Shown one piece after another: positions 62,234 to 64,000 of a DNA stretch of 64,000 bases; position 1 is the first letter of the stretch; each line of letters starts with the position of its first letter. Made by a program: the position numbers and the translations under genes. The stretch lies in the NCBI GenBank assembly GCA_964036045.1, contig OZ038382.1, positions 148,626,961 through 148,690,960 on the forward strand. The letters are read 5' to 3'. Source of the DNA: Eutreptiella sp. 'Long Island Sound 2002' (Eukaryota > Euglenozoa > Euglenophyceae > Eutreptiales > Eutreptiaceae). The notes beneath the pieces were generated by a model. The model was not told the DNA's origin. It did not search any database and worked only from the letters and a program-made list of their open reading frames with translations.

Positions 62234-64000
62234 TGAAGCGGTACCCAGAACCCCATGGCTAGGTTAGGGCATACAACCGGCCTCCGGTCCACTAACCCCA
62301 TGTACGGAAGGGAAGACCGGTCTCCGGTCCACTAACCCCATGTACGGAAGGCGCCCATTGACACCCGGTGCGAGCCCGGCGGGAGCGTGTTCCGTGCCGT
62401 AAAGCCCCGCATCGGCAACCGATGCATCGCCAGCGGAGATTTGTGTATCAGAATATCAGGAATCAACAGGGTTTTATTTTCATATTGATTCCGTTCTGAT
62501 ACTCACTGTTTTGACTGCTGGCGGTTGGATCGCGACTTTACCATAACCGCCAGTTTAACTGTTATTAATGGAAATTTTAACGCAATCCGTCACGAAGGCT
62601 CCAAAGTCTTCAGGAACTGCATGGATGCTTCCGCAATTTTCACATCTTACACTCGCAACCTTAATCCGAATTTTTCAGGATGTCGAAATCGGATTTTCGA
62701 CTTCGACATCCCCGCACTTGATTTGACCTCTCTCGAGTGGACCTACGTGCTTCCCTATGCACGAATCAACTTTCCTTTTATCCTGCCCTCCATTTGTCTT
62801 AAAGATATGGGCAAAACAAAGTTGATTCGTGAGGCCACTTGTGAAGGTCATATCTCGTGTTGCTTGTGAGGAATGACAATAAGGAAACGTGTGATGTATT
62901 CACAATACTCCCGACGTAATTTAGGAAGCATTATATGCCTTGCGTCTCCACACGTGCGCGCTAGTGTAATGGATCATGGTCAAGAGGGTAGAGTTTGCGT
63001 TGTAACTCTATGGCCATGATATTGCGTGCGTTAAGATAACTTTCGAGTGTAGCGCGCGAGTGTTGGTGTTGCTTAGGAACTCTCCTTGAGTTCCTATGAG
63101 CGATTGACACAAAGTTATGCCCTTGGAGGGGCATGACATATCGTGGGGGGAGCTACTTTTTTGGGCAATATGGAGTATGTGCCTTGTGTTGTGTTGCGTG
63201 CCCATTTGGCGGGTCCATCGCTCCAAGCCAAACCCGCCAATGGACCTCATATTGTGCAAGCCCCTTCTCCATACTCCCTACGCTCAATTGCAAGCCTAAC
63301 CTTCGTGAAGGGAAGCTTGTGTGGCGATCCCGAAGCGATGCGTCGGGAGCAAGGTGTGTGTTTGGCAATTTTCCATATTTTCATGTGCCCACTTGGGAAG
63401 TAGCGCTCGTAACCTTTCAAGGCGCCCCAAGTGGAGCACATATGTGGGATCGAAGGTCATTGGTGTCAAGTCATTGTGTTTAGAAGGATTAGTTTATTGC
63501 ACGATCCAAGCCGAAGATATTATAATATAATTGTGCACCTTTCAATGCACTTTTGTGTGTCTTTGTGCCAATTTTGCCGTTTTTGGCCCGTCATGATGTC
63601 AAGTGGCGACCGTGTATCTCAACGTTGCGTTCAATTGACATCATGACCCAAGTATGTTATGAGGGTAGATACTTCGGTGCCCAACATATCTTGGACCCGG
63701 CGAATAACTCCTCTTAGGCTTGGCATACCGTGGCCGCCATGTTGGCCATTTGGGACTATCCCAAATCATGGGCTCACTTGGCGACCCTGCCATTCCCAAT
63801 ACCGGAGGAGTTGGGCGACGCCCGAAAGATACGTTGGACACATATGACTTGATACCAATCCTATGGCACACTCCGGTCCGCGTCGGGCATGTGCCTCATT
63901 TGCCCCAACCATGAGTGTGCGCATTTTTGGCCATTTTGTGCAATTTTCCACTTTTCCTGCCCGCCGTGCACTATGTTGAGCCCACCCGTGCACGCCGGAC
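62234..64000 (+). repeat. Element C 3' LTR (truncated by the window end)
   Basis: Aligned with 48038-49822. Same TATAATATAA element at 63521-63530. The short open frames inside it occur in both LTRs and are not genes. The end of the LTR and the right target-site duplication are outside the window. Confidence 0.9.

Larger units (their letters stand above)
48038..64000 (+). mobile_element. Element C: chromovirus-type Ty3/gypsy LTR retrotransposon (3' end outside window)
   Basis: Both LTRs start with TGAAGCGGTACCC (48038 and 62234). The 3' one is preceded directly by the polypurine tract AAGGAGGGGGG. Between them are a leader, gag, UAG, then protease, extra domain, RT, RNase H, integrase and chromodomain in that order on the plus strand, the Ty3/gypsy arrangement. 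The insertion interrupts element A's open frame at ...GGTGATCC|TGAAG. Internal length from LTR start to LTR start is 14.2 kb, large for a gypsy element because of the long gag and 1.5 kb of non-coding DNA before the 3' LTR. Confidence 0.9.

Overview
The window is eukaryotic nuclear DNA, almost certainly repeat-rich, intron-rich intergenic and transposon sequence. The best guess is the green plant lineage. A thaumatin-like gene is split by short GT-AG introns, there is a MULE/FAR1-type transposase with a SWIM finger, a hAT-like transposase remnant, and a chromodomain-bearing Ty3/gypsy element (chromovirus). A charophyte-type alga with a large genome (Chara-like) would fit the repeats and the many long G/C homopolymers. 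That assignment is inference; no marker gene fixes the species.

Layout. 1-3.6 kb: diverged direct repeats, a microsatellite and a tRNA-derived SINE-like segment. 4.3-19 kb: minus-strand coding debris of several transposon-like genes (a degraded hAT-like transposase, a large unknown 882-codon ORF, and a possible OTU-like module). This debris is interleaved with four copies of one dispersed repeat, a 149-bp tandem array and a second, diverged cluster of the same satellite family that contains an inverted block. 19.1-19.9 kb: about 15 copies of a 52-bp palindromic satellite. 20-24.9 kb: gene-free, G-tract-rich DNA with repeat clusters. 25.0-29.7 kb: the one convincing host gene, a multi-exon membrane-anchored thaumatin-like protein on the minus strand. 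30.9-32.0 kb: a 21-bp minisatellite in exact phase. 32.1-35.7 kb: a minus-strand MULE transposase broken by an insertion. 36-40 kb: a short unknown ORF and T-rich non-coding DNA.

40-64 kb is a nest of three retroelements. Element A (PBS-like site at 40.12 kb, gag with two CCHC knuckles, protease, then a further pol segment) is interrupted at 43.7-45.8 kb by insertion B. B is a 2.1-kb retroposon with a perfect 15-bp target-site duplication, encoding a CCCH zinc-finger/coiled-coil protein on the minus strand. A is interrupted again at 48,038 by element C, a large chromovirus whose 3' LTR runs off the window end. C has LTRs of at least 1.77 kb that are about 99% alike by eye, an 11-nt polypurine tract, a 1,431-codon gag, an in-frame UAG followed by a hairpin at the gag-pol junction, and protease, RT, RNase H, integrase (D,D35E) and a chromodomain. 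Two single-frame shifts near the 3' end of pol make this copy look recently dead, or reflect assembly error.

The most interesting signal is a roughly 120-residue domain between protease and RT that both A and C carry, although their gags are quite different. It has a conserved CP...VP...LP block, and its layout recalls the methyltransferase-like/RNase-H-like segments of DIRS-type retroelements. Also notable are the possible gag-pol stop-codon readthrough, the single-gene retroposon B and the palindromic satellite.
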